A DNA stretch of 64,000 nucleotides from Taklimakanibacter lacteus (GTDB lineage: Bacteria > Pseudomonadota > Alphaproteobacteria > Rhizobiales > Aestuariivirgaceae): positions 62,001 to 126,000 of the forward strand of contig QOZQ01000003.1 in assembly GCA_003576695.1 (NCBI GenBank), written 5' to 3'. Shown piece by piece: positions 1 to 7,171 of this stretch. The position numbers and the translations under genes are program-made. The notes under the pieces were generated by a model. That model was not told the DNA's origin and searched no databases. It worked only from the letters and a program-made list of their open reading frames with translations. Position 1 is the stretch's first letter. Each line of letters opens with the position of its first letter.

Positions 1-481
1 AATCGAGCCAGAAGACGAAAATGGCGACGAGGAACGTGCCGGAGGCAAATTCCGGAAAGGATGTGGTGATGACCGAGATCACCGAGATGACGCGGTCGCG
101 CAGGCCGCCCTCATTGATGCCGGAGAGCACGCCGAGGATCAGTGAGATGACCGCCGTGATCACGAAGACGCACAGTCCGAGGATCGCGGTATTGCCGAGG
201 CGAGGTGCCAGGAATTCCAGCACCGGACGATTGACCTGTGCCGAGATCTTCCAGTCGCCGGTGAAGAATCCGAACAGCCAGCTCAGATAGCGGACAACGA
301 GCGGGCGATTATAGCCATTATCCTCGAGCCATTGGAGACGGCCCTCCATCGGCGAATACTGGCCGAGCACCCGCGCCGCGAGCGCCAGCTTGTCGCCTTC
401 GAAAGCCAGGAACAACAGCATCGAGATCACGATCATCATCAGGATCATCGACGCGAGGCGTCGGCCGGCCAGCAACAGCAT
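1..481 (-). CDS. ABC transporter permease, DppB/OppB type (3' part outside window)
   Basis: This is the N-terminal 160 residues of an inner-membrane permease that would move peptides, opines or similar solutes with a partner permease and ATPases. The protein opens with a hydrophobic segment (residues 1-30), then a periplasmic stretch ending in 'WLFGFFTGDW'. Next comes 'LGNTAILGLCVFVITAVISL', the typical second membrane segment of the DppB/GsiC family, and a run that reaches 'EFASGTFLVAIFVFWL' at the window edge. The ATG at 481 follows a GAGGGTGAGGGG purine run. The rest of the operon should lie to the left, so the substrate cannot be judged. Confidence 0.85.
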   Translation of the reverse strand, partial: MLLLAGRRLASMILMMIVISMLLFLAFEGDKLALAARVLGQYSPMEGRLQWLEDNGYNRPLVVRYLSWLFGFFTGDWKISAQVNRPVLEFLAPRLGNTAILGLCVFVITAVISLILGVLSGINEGGLRDRVISVISVITTSFPEFASGTFLVAIFVFWLD

Positions 482-570
482 CCCCTCACCCTCGATTTTT
501 GTTCTTGTTGGGAGGGGATCATAGAATCATTCAAATAAGCGAAGCAAGCATTAGCGACGCTCGACACGCC

Positions 571-604
571 AAAAGCGAAACGGCCCCGCAATCAGCGAGG
601 CCGT
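571..604 (-). terminator. Intrinsic terminator of the HU gene
   Basis: On the minus strand an ACGGCC/GGCCGT stem, with further CGC/GCG pairing inside, is followed by TTTCGCTTTT. It lies 26 nt past the HU-like stop codon. Confidence 0.75.
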
Positions 605-629
605 CTTGACGTCAGAGCTTGCAGAAGCG

Positions 630-929
630 TCAGATCGCTTCCTTGAGTTCCTTGGCGGCGCGGAAGGCAACCTTCTTCGACGCCTTGATCTTGATGGCTT
701 CGCCGGTGGCGGGATTGCGTCCCATGCGCGCCGGGCGCTTGCGGACCTGCAGGATGCCGAGGCCGGTCACGCGCACCTTGTTGCCCTTCTTGAGGTGCTT
801 GACGACGAGATCGACGAAAGCGCCGAGGAATTCCGTCGAGGCCTTCTTCGACATTTCGTTCTTCTCGGCGAGCTCCGCTGCCACTTTCGACAGAGGAATC
901 GTCACCACCTTCACCTTATCATCAGCCAT
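630..929 (-). CDS. HU/IHF-family DNA-binding protein
   Basis: A 99-residue histone-like nucleoid protein. The family forms dimers that bend and compact DNA. Visible hallmarks are the helical N-terminal part (residues 1-45, 'ELAEKNEMSKKASTEF'), the 'KVRVTGLGILQVRKRPARMG' hinge into the beta arm, and 'RNPATGEAIKIKASKKVAFR' at the DNA-contacting arm and C-terminus. The ATG at 929 is chosen because it follows GGAGCAAATAT and gives the usual HU length. An in-frame extension reaching 1139 has no family similarity. It is a variant HU (it starts ADDKVKVVTIPLSKV, not MNK), so whether it is the main HU or a paralogue is open. Confidence 0.92.
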   Translation of the reverse strand: MADDKVKVVTIPLSKVAAELAEKNEMSKKASTEFLGAFVDLVVKHLKKGNKVRVTGLGILQVRKRPARMGRNPATGEAIKIKASKKVAFRAAKELKEAI

Positions 930-989
930 ATATTTGCTCCTTGCTTGCTGAATTCGGTAAGCGAGCCCTAGCGCATGGTTTGATTCGTG

Positions 990-1013
990 AAAACCCTTAT
1001 TTTCAAGGGTTTT
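990..1013. promoter_or_regulatory. Hairpin in the leader upstream of the HU gene
   Basis: AAAACCCTT and AAGGGTTTT form a perfect 9-bp inverted repeat around ATTTTC, about 60 nt upstream of the HU start codon. On the plus strand it ends in TTTTT and looks like a terminator, but no plus-strand gene ends here. On the minus strand it would sit in the HU leader. The rest of 930-1136 shows no convincing gene. Confidence 0.4.
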
Positions 1014-1136
1014 TACGCTGCACATGCGAGAAAACGCCCATTTGGCGGGCCTCAACCGCTCCTTCCTCCTCAACAATCCGGTTACCCGCCGGTTTGCGCT
1101 TCTGGACCCCGAACGCTGAAAAGCAGGGAATTCGGG

Positions 1137-1170
1137 CAAAAAAACAGCAGGGTGGCGATTCTACCACCCT
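1137..1170 (-). terminator. Intrinsic terminator of the flavoprotein/desaturase transcript
   Basis: On the minus strand AGGGTGG pairs with CCACCCT around an 8-nt loop and is followed by GCTG and a run of seven T. It lies about 40 nt past the stop of the oxidoreductase gene. Confidence 0.85.
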
Positions 1171-1205
1171 CCCGGCACACTTTAATGTGTCAGGCGGACG
1201 CCCTG

Positions 1206-2555
1206 TTACACCCAGGGACAATTGGAATTGCGGTCGCCGAAGGTCTTGCCCTGCGCGAAGCGGGTGAAGGCGAAGGGCGCCAGTTCCGGCACCGGCTCGC
1301 CCGACACCAGATGGCGCGCGACGAGCTTGCCGACGCCGATCATCTTGTAGCCGTGGTTGGAGTCGGCGATCATATAGCCATTGTCTGCGACCCAGTCGAA
1401 GATCGGCACCGAATCCGGCGTGAAGGCGCCAATGCCGCCGTTGCGCCGCTGCTTGAACTGGCTGCCATAGTTCTTGAACTGGTCGAAGAGGTAGGCGAGC
1501 GTCGCCATGTAATAGTCCTTGAACCACGGATCGGCCTGATAGAGGTCGTTGGCGTGGCCGTAAGGATCGAGCACCGCCTTGGGGCCCATCTTGATCGGGA
1601 TGGTGCCGCCCTGGACGCCGGGCGCCCCGGCGCGCTCGGCCGCGTAGCGCACATACATATAGAAGTGCTGGTCGGGGAATTTGTGCCCGTCCTCGGTGAT
1701 GACCGGCGTGTTCATGAGCTCGACATGGAGGACGGGGGGATCCTTGTCGTCGCCGGTGCGATACTTGTGGCCGTCCTTGAGCAGCACCTCACCTTCGAGC
1801 AGGCGCCAGTAGGTCCACATGTCGGCATCCTTGACGACGCCGCCATCGGGATAGCGCATGTCGAGCTTGTCGGGGAGGCCCAGCCAGTCCCAGTGCCTGG
1901 TGATCCAGGCGCCGGCGCAGATGACGACCGCGTCCGCCTTGATGGTGCCCTCAGACGTGATGACGCCGGTGATGCGGCCGTTCTGCATGTCATAGCCTTC
2001 GACCGAGATGCCGGTGAAGGAGCGCACGCCCCACTGATCGCATTTCTCCTTGAGCGCGCGCACCGCCGTGTGGGTGCCGGCATAGCCCGACGGGATCTCA
2101 TGCAGCACGACATCGGCACGCTCGACATTGAAGTCCGGCCAGATCTTCTTGAGGAAGCTCTTGGCCTCCTTGCCGACATACATGTCCGACTTGTAGCCGG
2201 CGGCGTTCTGGCTCTTGTGCATCTTCTCGTAGTCGGCCTGCTGGTTGCCTTCGCCGACCGAGACATAGCCCACTTGCTGGAAGCCGAAATTGACCGGGTC
2301 CGATTCCCACACATCGACCGAATGGCGCAGGATGTTGTGGATGGGCGACGTCATATAGAGATTGCGCACGCAACCGCAGGCGATGCCGGTGGCGCCGGCG
2401 CCCGGCCCGTTCTTGTCGATGAGGATGACATCCGAGCCCTTGCCCTTGCCGGAGCGCTCGAGCTCCATGGCGAGATGCCAGGCCGTCGACATGCCATGCA
2501 TGCCCATGCCGACGACGACATAGGCGGCCGATTTCGGTAGATGTGCGGTGGTCAT
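1206..2555 (-). CDS. FAD-dependent oxidoreductase, DAO (sarcosine oxidase beta-like) family
   Basis: A 449-residue flavoenzyme predicted to oxidise an amine or N-methyl amino acid. The dinucleotide-binding motif 'VVVGMGMHGMSTA' is near residues 12-24, followed by 'VILIDKNGPGAGAT', the usual second FAD contact of DAO proteins. 'ADAVVICAGAWI' lies mid-protein and the C-terminal FAD-contact region reads 'NGYMIADSNHGYKMIGVGKL'. It has no signal peptide, so it should be cytosolic or the soluble part of a complex. It lies 36 nt downstream of a desaturase-like gene on the same strand, which suggests a two-gene transcript ending at the terminator near 1150. The substrate is not readable from sequence. 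Confidence 0.85.
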   Translation of the reverse strand: MTTAHLPKSAAYVVVGMGMHGMSTAWHLAMELERSGKGKGSDVILIDKNGPGAGATGIACGCVRNLYMTSPIHNILRHSVDVWESDPVNFGFQQVGYVSVGEGNQQADYEKMHKSQNAAGYKSDMYVGKEAKSFLKKIWPDFNVERADVVLHEIPSGYAGTHTAVRALKEKCDQWGVRSFTGISVEGYDMQNGRITGVITSEGTIKADAVVICAGAWITRHWDWLGLPDKLDMRYPDGGVVKDADMWTYWRLLEGEVLLKDGHKYRTGDDKDPPVLHVELMNTPVITEDGHKFPDQHFYMYVRYAAERAGAPGVQGGTIPIKMGPKAVLDPYGHANDLYQADPWFKDYYMATLAYLFDQFKNYGSQFKQRRNGGIGAFTPDSVPIFDWVADNGYMIADSNHGYKMIGVGKLVARHLVSGEPVPELAPFAFTRFAQGKTFGDRNSNCPWV

Positions 2556-2591
2556 GGGCGATTTTCTCCGTAGACTGATGATATTGTCTGG

Positions 2592-3509
2592 TTACTTGAT
2601 GAAGGGATGGGCAACCGGCTCCTTCGGCCTGAAGAAGTAGCGCCGGAAGATCTCGCCATAGCCGTTCATGCGATAGCCGTTGTTCTTGGCGATGAGCGCA
2701 TCGCGCTCGGCCCGGTAGTAGGCGGGAAGCTCGTACCAGGCGAGCCGCGGCCGCGTGTGGTGGGCGACATGCAGGTTGTTGTTGAGGAACAGCAGCGACC
2801 AGAACGGCGATGCCTCGACGATGATGGTGCGCTCGCCCTCGTTCTCCGCCGCCTGGTGCTCGCAGAAGGAGCGCACCAGCATGAGGCCGATGCCGGGATA
2901 GGCGAAGAGCAATACATATTGCCAGAAGGGGATGCCGCAGATCCACAGGGCATAGATGAGCGTGACCGCGCAGGCGGTGATGTGCAGCAGCCATGCCTGC
3001 GCGATCTCGCGATCGCCCTTGACGATCGCCAGCGCTTCCGATGACCAGAAGCGGATCGAGGCGATGATGGGCCCCAGGATCATGCGGCCTGAGAGCGTGT
3101 TGTTGATCGTGTAGAGCTGCTTCAGCGGCGTGGGCAATGAGGCCCAGTGCTCGGGCAGCAGGTAATAGGATTCGGGATCGAGATGCGGATCGGTCAGATG
3201 CTCGTCATTGTGGTGGGTGAGATGCAGCTTGCGGTAGCGCCGATAGGGGAACCAGAGGCTCGGATTGATCGCGACCGCGAGCTCGTTGACGAGGCGGTTG
3301 CGGGTCGGGTGGCCATGCAGCGCCTCATGCTGGAGCGAGCCATGCAGCGCCACGAGATAGGCCGCGATGGGGACGACCACCCACCAGGGCAATGCATGGA
3401 AGAACCACATCAGGAGAGCGAGCGCCCCGTATGTGGAGGCGATAAGGGCGACGGTCGGCCACTCGATGCGCAGCGGCCTGGCGGTCTCGATTTCGCGGGG
3501 CAGGGCCAT
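2592..3509 (-). CDS. Membrane fatty-acid-desaturase-fold enzyme
   Basis: A 305-residue integral membrane protein with the histidine boxes of the di-iron desaturase/hydroxylase superfamily: HEALHGH (61-67), HLTHH (96-100) and HVAHH (247-251). Hydrophobic segments lie near residues 20-55 and 155-205. The superfamily uses O2 to desaturate or hydroxylate substrates. Pairing with a DAO flavoprotein and control by a divergent XRE regulator suggest a small catabolic or modifying pathway rather than bulk lipid desaturation, but that is inference. Its start lies 99 nt from the divergent regulator start, with palindromic sites between. Confidence 0.8.
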   Translation of the reverse strand: MALPREIETARPLRIEWPTVALIASTYGALALLMWFFHALPWWVVVPIAAYLVALHGSLQHEALHGHPTRNRLVNELAVAINPSLWFPYRRYRKLHLTHHNDEHLTDPHLDPESYYLLPEHWASLPTPLKQLYTINNTLSGRMILGPIIASIRFWSSEALAIVKGDREIAQAWLLHITACAVTLIYALWICGIPFWQYVLLFAYPGIGLMLVRSFCEHQAAENEGERTIIVEASPFWSLLFLNNNLHVAHHTRPRLAWYELPAYYRAERDALIAKNNGYRMNGYGEIFRRYFFRPKEPVAHPFIK

Positions 3510-3519
3510 GTCGCTTTAT

Positions 3520-3583
3520 ATGCGCATCGGGCTTTACCCGCCATGCGATTATGCGCATAATCTGTTTATCGTGCTACGCATGC
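3520..3583. promoter_or_regulatory. Probable operator between desaturase and XRE regulator
   Basis: The divergent intergenic region holds ATGCGCAT (3520-3527), the perfect 16-bp palindrome GATTATGCGCATAATC (3547-3562), and a third ATGCGC half-site at 3580-3585. The first two centres are 31 bp apart, about three helical turns. This arrangement suits a dimeric helix-turn-helix regulator acting on both promoters; the gene starting at 3609 is the obvious candidate. Confidence 0.55.
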
Positions 3584-3608
3584 GCGCCCTTTGGTGACAA
3601 TTGTAAAC

Positions 3609-4454
3609 ATGCAGAAGCGAGATACATCGGACATCTTCCGCCAGCGGCTTCTGGCCCTGATCGAGCGCTCCGGCCTGTCGCGGGCGCAATTTGCGGCCCG
3701 TGCCGGGCTGGACCGGTCAACGCTCTCACAGCTTCTGTCTGACGTAAACGTAAGATTGCCGCGAACCGAGACGATCGCCCGGATCGCTGCCCGCCATACG
3801 GTCTCGATCGACTGGCTTCTGGGCCTGTCCCAGCAGGACCAGGTGGCGGCCGACATCGTCTCGCAAATGGCGATCGAGCCCGATGCCGGCAGCCCGGCCG
3901 ATGAGCGGCTGTTGAGCTGGCATGAGGAAGCACGCGGCTTCAAGGTGCGCTATGTGCCGGCGACCTTGCCCGACCAGGTGAAGACGGAGGCTGTGATCGC
4001 CCATGAGACGGGACGCCTCGACGAGACGGCCGCCAAGGCCTGGGCCGGCATCGCCAGGGCCCGCATCATCCATGCCAAGCGCACCGAGCACGAGATCGAG
4101 GTCTGCTCGCCCTTGCAGGGGCTCGAAGGCTTTGCCCGGGGCGAGGGCATCTGGCGCGGCCTCGCCGCGGCCGAGCGCCTGGCCCAGCTCGACCAGGCGG
4201 CGAAGCTGGTGGAGGACCTCTATCCCGCCTATCGTTGGTTCCTGTTCGACAATCGCGAGCGCTTTTCCGTGCCCTATACGGTCTTCGGGCCGATGCGCGC
4301 GGCGCTCTATGTCGGCGACATGTATTTCGTCTTCACCTCGACCGAGCATATCCGCGAGCTGTCGCGCCATTTCGACAATCTCATCCGCAATGCCCGCATC
4401 CAGCCCAATGAGACGGCAGGGTTCATTCGCTCTCTGATCAGGGACGTCCGATGA
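3609..4454 (+). CDS. XRE-family transcriptional regulator
   Basis: A 281-residue regulator. Residues 8-66 form an XRE helix-turn-helix ('SGLSRAQFAARAGLDRSTLS', then 'RTETIARIAARHTVSIDWLL'). The remaining 200 residues are an uncharacterised, probably ligand-sensing domain with acidic and aromatic patches ('YPAYRWFLFDNRERFSVPY'). The ATG at 3609 is preferred over an in-frame TTG at 3591. The gene overlaps the next one by ATGA and diverges from the desaturase, with palindromes in between, so it probably controls both arms of the locus. Confidence 0.85.
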   Translation: MQKRDTSDIFRQRLLALIERSGLSRAQFAARAGLDRSTLSQLLSDVNVRLPRTETIARIAARHTVSIDWLLGLSQQDQVAADIVSQMAIEPDAGSPADERLLSWHEEARGFKVRYVPATLPDQVKTEAVIAHETGRLDETAAKAWAGIARARIIHAKRTEHEIEVCSPLQGLEGFARGEGIWRGLAAAERLAQLDQAAKLVEDLYPAYRWFLFDNRERFSVPYTVFGPMRAALYVGDMYFVFTSTEHIRELSRHFDNLIRNARIQPNETAGFIRSLIRDVR

Positions 4455-5218
4455 CCATTTCGCTTCCCATGTATGACTGGCCGGAAGTGCGCGAAGCGAC
4501 CGACGCCTGGGCGCAAGGGGTAATGCGGCATATGGGACAGGCAGACAAGGTGCTCGATCGCACGCCTGATCATTTCTCCGGCTGGCGGCGCGGCGATCTC
4601 CTTTTCAGCCAGACCTGCGGCTATCCCTTCACGCATGAATTCAGGGGCAGGCTCGCTTATGTGGCGACCCCGCATTATGCCGTGCCGGGATGCGACGGGC
4701 CCGCTTACTGCAGCTTCGTCCTGGCGCGCGAGAAACGTCCGCTTGCCGATTTCAAGGGCAGCCGTGCGGCGGTGAACAATCCCGATTCCATGTCGGGCAT
4801 GCTGGCGCTGAAGCTGGTCTTCGCGCCCCATGCCGAGGGCGGTCGTTTCTTTGCGGACGTGCTGAGGTCCGGCGGGCATGTCAATTCGATGATCGCGGTG
4901 CGCGATGGTGCGGCGGATGTCTGCACGATCGATTCGGTCTGCGTCGCGCTGGCGCGGCGCTACCGGCCGGATTACCTGGACGGCCTCGTCGAGATCGCCC
5001 GCTCGCCCATGGTGCCGGGACTTCCCTATGTGTCGGCACTCAGCGGCGATGTGCAGCCCTTGCGCTTGGCGCTGGAGAAGGCTTTCGCCGATCCGGCGCT
5101 CGCCGACATCCGCGAAGCTTTGTTCCTCAGCCATCATTCGGTCCTTGCCCCGGAAGCCTATGACCTTATTCTGCGGCTCGAAGAGAAAATGCAACAAGGC
5201 GGCGGACTGGAGCTCTGA
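4451..5218 (+). CDS. PhnD-like substrate-binding-fold protein without signal peptide
   Basis: A 255-residue protein resembling phosphate/phosphonate-type (PhnD family) binding proteins. Supporting motifs are 'GDLLFSQTCGYPFTHEFRG', 'GPAYCSFVLAREKRPLADFKG', 'AAVNNPDSMSGMLALKLVF' and 'GAADVCTIDSVCVALARRY'. Unlike periplasmic members it starts 'MTISLPMYDWPEVREATDAW', with no secretion signal, so it is expected in the cytoplasm. It overlaps the regulator by 4 nt and the GST gene by 1 nt, which points to tight co-translation. It might act as a ligand sensor for the regulator; that is a guess. Confidence 0.7.
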   Translation: MTISLPMYDWPEVREATDAWAQGVMRHMGQADKVLDRTPDHFSGWRRGDLLFSQTCGYPFTHEFRGRLAYVATPHYAVPGCDGPAYCSFVLAREKRPLADFKGSRAAVNNPDSMSGMLALKLVFAPHAEGGRFFADVLRSGGHVNSMIAVRDGAADVCTIDSVCVALARRYRPDYLDGLVEIARSPMVPGLPYVSALSGDVQPLRLALEKAFADPALADIREALFLSHHSVLAPEAYDLILRLEEKMQQGGGLEL

Positions 5219-5850
5219 TGATCGATCTCTACACCTGGAGCACGCCCAATGGGCGCAAGGTCTCCATAGCGCTCGAGGAGATGGGTCTCGCTTACGAGGC
5301 GCATCCGATCAATATCGGCAAGGGTGAGCAGTTCGGTGCCGACTTCCTCAAGATCTCGCCCAACAACAAGATCCCCGCCATCATTGACCGCGACGACGGC
5401 CAGAGCATCTTCGAGTCGGGCGCCATCCTGATGTATCTCGGCGACAAGACCGGCAAGCTTTATCCGAGCGAGGCCAAGGCGCGCATCCGCATCCATGAAT
5501 GGCTGATGTGGCAGATGTCGGCCATCGGCCCGTTTCTCGGCCGCGCGCACTATTTCCTGCATTACAATGAGGGCAAGGCGCCCTTCGCCGATGCCTGGTT
5601 CGAAGCCGAGGCGAAGCGCCTTTATGGCGTGCTGGACCGGCTGCTGAAGGACCAGGACTTCATGTGTGGCGATTATTCGATCGTCGACATCGCGACCTTC
5701 CCCTGGATCGCCCGCTTCGAATGGCAGAAGATCGATCTCGGCAATTTCCCCAATGTCGCGCGCTGGTACCGTACGATGGCGGCGCGCCCGGCGGTGATCA
5801 AGGGCTACAAGGTGCCCGATGCAAAGGCCGAGATTCCCTTACCGGCTTGA
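5218..5850 (+). CDS. Glutathione S-transferase, YfcG/Nu-class like
   Basis: A 210-residue cytosolic GST. The N-terminal thioredoxin-fold half begins 'MIDLYTWSTPNGRKVSIALE' and contains 'ISPNNKIPAIIDRDDGQSIF' with ESGAI, the glutathione-binding signature shared with E. coli YfcG (disulfide-bond reductase activity). The C-terminal half is all-helical, with the conserved 'YSIVDIATFPWIARFEWQKI' region. It is the last gene of a translationally coupled trio. Its stop codon abuts that of the opposing GST gene, the two sharing the hexamer TGATCA. Confidence 0.88.
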   Translation: MIDLYTWSTPNGRKVSIALEEMGLAYEAHPINIGKGEQFGADFLKISPNNKIPAIIDRDDGQSIFESGAILMYLGDKTGKLYPSEAKARIRIHEWLMWQMSAIGPFLGRAHYFLHYNEGKAPFADAWFEAEAKRLYGVLDRLLKDQDFMCGDYSIVDIATFPWIARFEWQKIDLGNFPNVARWYRTMAARPAVIKGYKVPDAKAEIPLPA

Positions 5851-6480
5851 TCACGTTTTGGCCGGCATCAGCTCGTCGGGCGAGGGCTTGGCCCTGATGA
5901 AGGCGTCGAGCGCTTCGCAGCGCTCGCTCAGGCGTTCGAGACGGGGATAGCGGCCCAGGGGAAAGGCTTCCGGCAAGCGCAGCTTCAGATAGCCAATGAG
6001 GCAGCCGAGCGTGACGTCGGCCTGGGTGAGCTTCCTGCCGAAATACCAGGGCTCCTGCGCATGCGCGTCGAGATAGACGAGGGCGCCGGAAAGCTGCGCC
6101 ATGCAGCGGACCGTCCATTCATGCGCGATGCCCTGGGCCGTGTGGAAGTGGCGCTCATAGACCACGGCCAGAGTCTTGTCGATGGCGCCTGTCGCCATCG
6201 ACACGATCTGCAGCACGCGGCGGCGCTCGTCGCCGCTGCGCGGGATCAGGGCCTTCTGCGGCCCCACCAGCTCGTCCAGATAGTCGATGATGGCGCCGCT
6301 GTCATAGAGCGTCTCGTCGCCGTCGATGATGAGCGAGGGGATGCGCATCAGGGGATTGATCTCGACCATGGCGGGATGGAAGACCGACAGCCGGTTGCGC
6401 TCGAAGCGCAGATGATAGTGGTGAAGCGTGACCGCCACCCGGCGCACGTAAGGAGAGTCGAACTGGCCGACGAGGATCAT
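5851..6480 (-). CDS. Glutathione S-transferase family protein
   Basis: A 209-residue GST different from its convergent neighbour. It starts 'MILVGQFDSPYVRRVAVTLH', the usual first strand and helix of the fold, then 'NPLMRIPSLIIDGDETLYDS' with GAIIDYLDE as the glutathione site. A helical C-terminal domain carries 'LTQADVTLGCLIGYLKLRLP'. The ATG at 6480 is preferred because it begins exactly at the fold. An upstream in-frame ATG at 6507 would add nine residues without a better ribosome site. The physiological substrate is unknown. Confidence 0.85.
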   Translation of the reverse strand: MILVGQFDSPYVRRVAVTLHHYHLRFERNRLSVFHPAMVEINPLMRIPSLIIDGDETLYDSGAIIDYLDELVGPQKALIPRSGDERRRVLQIVSMATGAIDKTLAVVYERHFHTAQGIAHEWTVRCMAQLSGALVYLDAHAQEPWYFGRKLTQADVTLGCLIGYLKLRLPEAFPLGRYPRLERLSERCEALDAFIRAKPSPDELMPAKT

Positions 6481-6603
6481 TGAAGGCCCCAATCTCGAAC
6501 CCCGCATCTTTTAAGGCTTTTGCGGCGGCAATCAATGCTTGGCGAAGGTTAACTCCTGAGCCTGCCCTTGCGGCGGGTCTGGACCCGTCAGGACCGGCGC
6601 CCG

Positions 6604-7044
6604 TCAGGCAGCCTTGTCATCTGCGTCCTGGACATCGACCAGGAGCTTCTTGCCGAGGACCTCGAAAGCGTGCTCGATCTTGGTGAGATTGGTCGCATGA
6701 TTGAGGTCGAGGATGCGGTCGACTTCCTGCTTGTGAATGGACATGCGCCGCGCCAGATCCGACTTGCGGATGCCGTCTTTCCACATGGACTGATAGAGCA
6801 GGACCTTGACCGATGCCTGCACGGGCAAGGTCACACGGATATCGCGCGGCTTGGTCTTGGAGGGGACCGGAATTTCCCGGCGGTCAGAAATACGCGCTTC
6901 GATGGCTTCCTCGAAAGCACCGAGCGCATAGCGCAAAGCCTCTTCCCGAGTCTCGCCGAAAGTCGTGAGCTCGGGAAAGTCCGGCGATGTCACGAGGAAC
7001 GTGCCATTGTCGTCGGGCCTGAGCTGAACACGATACGAAATCAT
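6604..7044 (-). CDS. HicB-like antitoxin with C-terminal helix-turn-helix (no toxin seen)
   Basis: A 146-residue protein. Residues 1-50 match the HicB partial RNase-H-like fold ('MISYRVQLRPDDNGTFLVTS', 'PDFPELTTFGETREEALRYA'). Residues 80-130 form an XRE-type helix-turn-helix ('GIRKSDLARRMSIHKQEVDR'). HicB normally follows hicA, which encodes a small mRNA-cleaving toxin, but the 127 nt upstream hold no hicA-sized frame and the next gene is gltX. It therefore looks like an orphan antitoxin or regulator. Two palindromes and a promoter-like sequence just upstream suggest autoregulation. Confidence 0.8.
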   Translation of the reverse strand: MISYRVQLRPDDNGTFLVTSPDFPELTTFGETREEALRYALGAFEEAIEARISDRREIPVPSKTKPRDIRVTLPVQASVKVLLYQSMWKDGIRKSDLARRMSIHKQEVDRILDLNHATNLTKIEHAFEVLGKKLLVDVQDADDKAA

Positions 7045-7073
7045 TTCAATCCGAGGTGATCTTGTGAACGAGG

Positions 7074-7159
7074 TCCGTGCGCACGGATGGGCACACAGTC
7101 AGCACGCTTTGATAAGCGTGCCCATGGCGTGAAATATGGAGAGCATAAACAGAAGTCAA
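7074..7159 (-). promoter_or_regulatory. Promoter and two palindromic operators of the hicB-like gene
   Basis: On the minus strand TTGACT (7154-7159) stands 17 nt before TATTTC (7131-7136), a plausible -35/-10 pair. Just downstream lie a perfect inverted repeat, GCACGCTT (7102-7109) and AAGCGTGC (7114-7121), and the 14-bp palindrome TCCGTGCGCACGGA (7074-7087). Both fall in the expected leader, where the helix-turn-helix of the encoded protein could block transcription. Confidence 0.5.
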
Positions 7160-7171
7160 CAAAAACGTTGA

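Noticed and set aside
987-2540. A 517-codon plus-strand open frame
   Set aside because: It runs antisense to the DAO flavoprotein, has no domain pattern, and is the typical long shadow frame of GC-rich genes.
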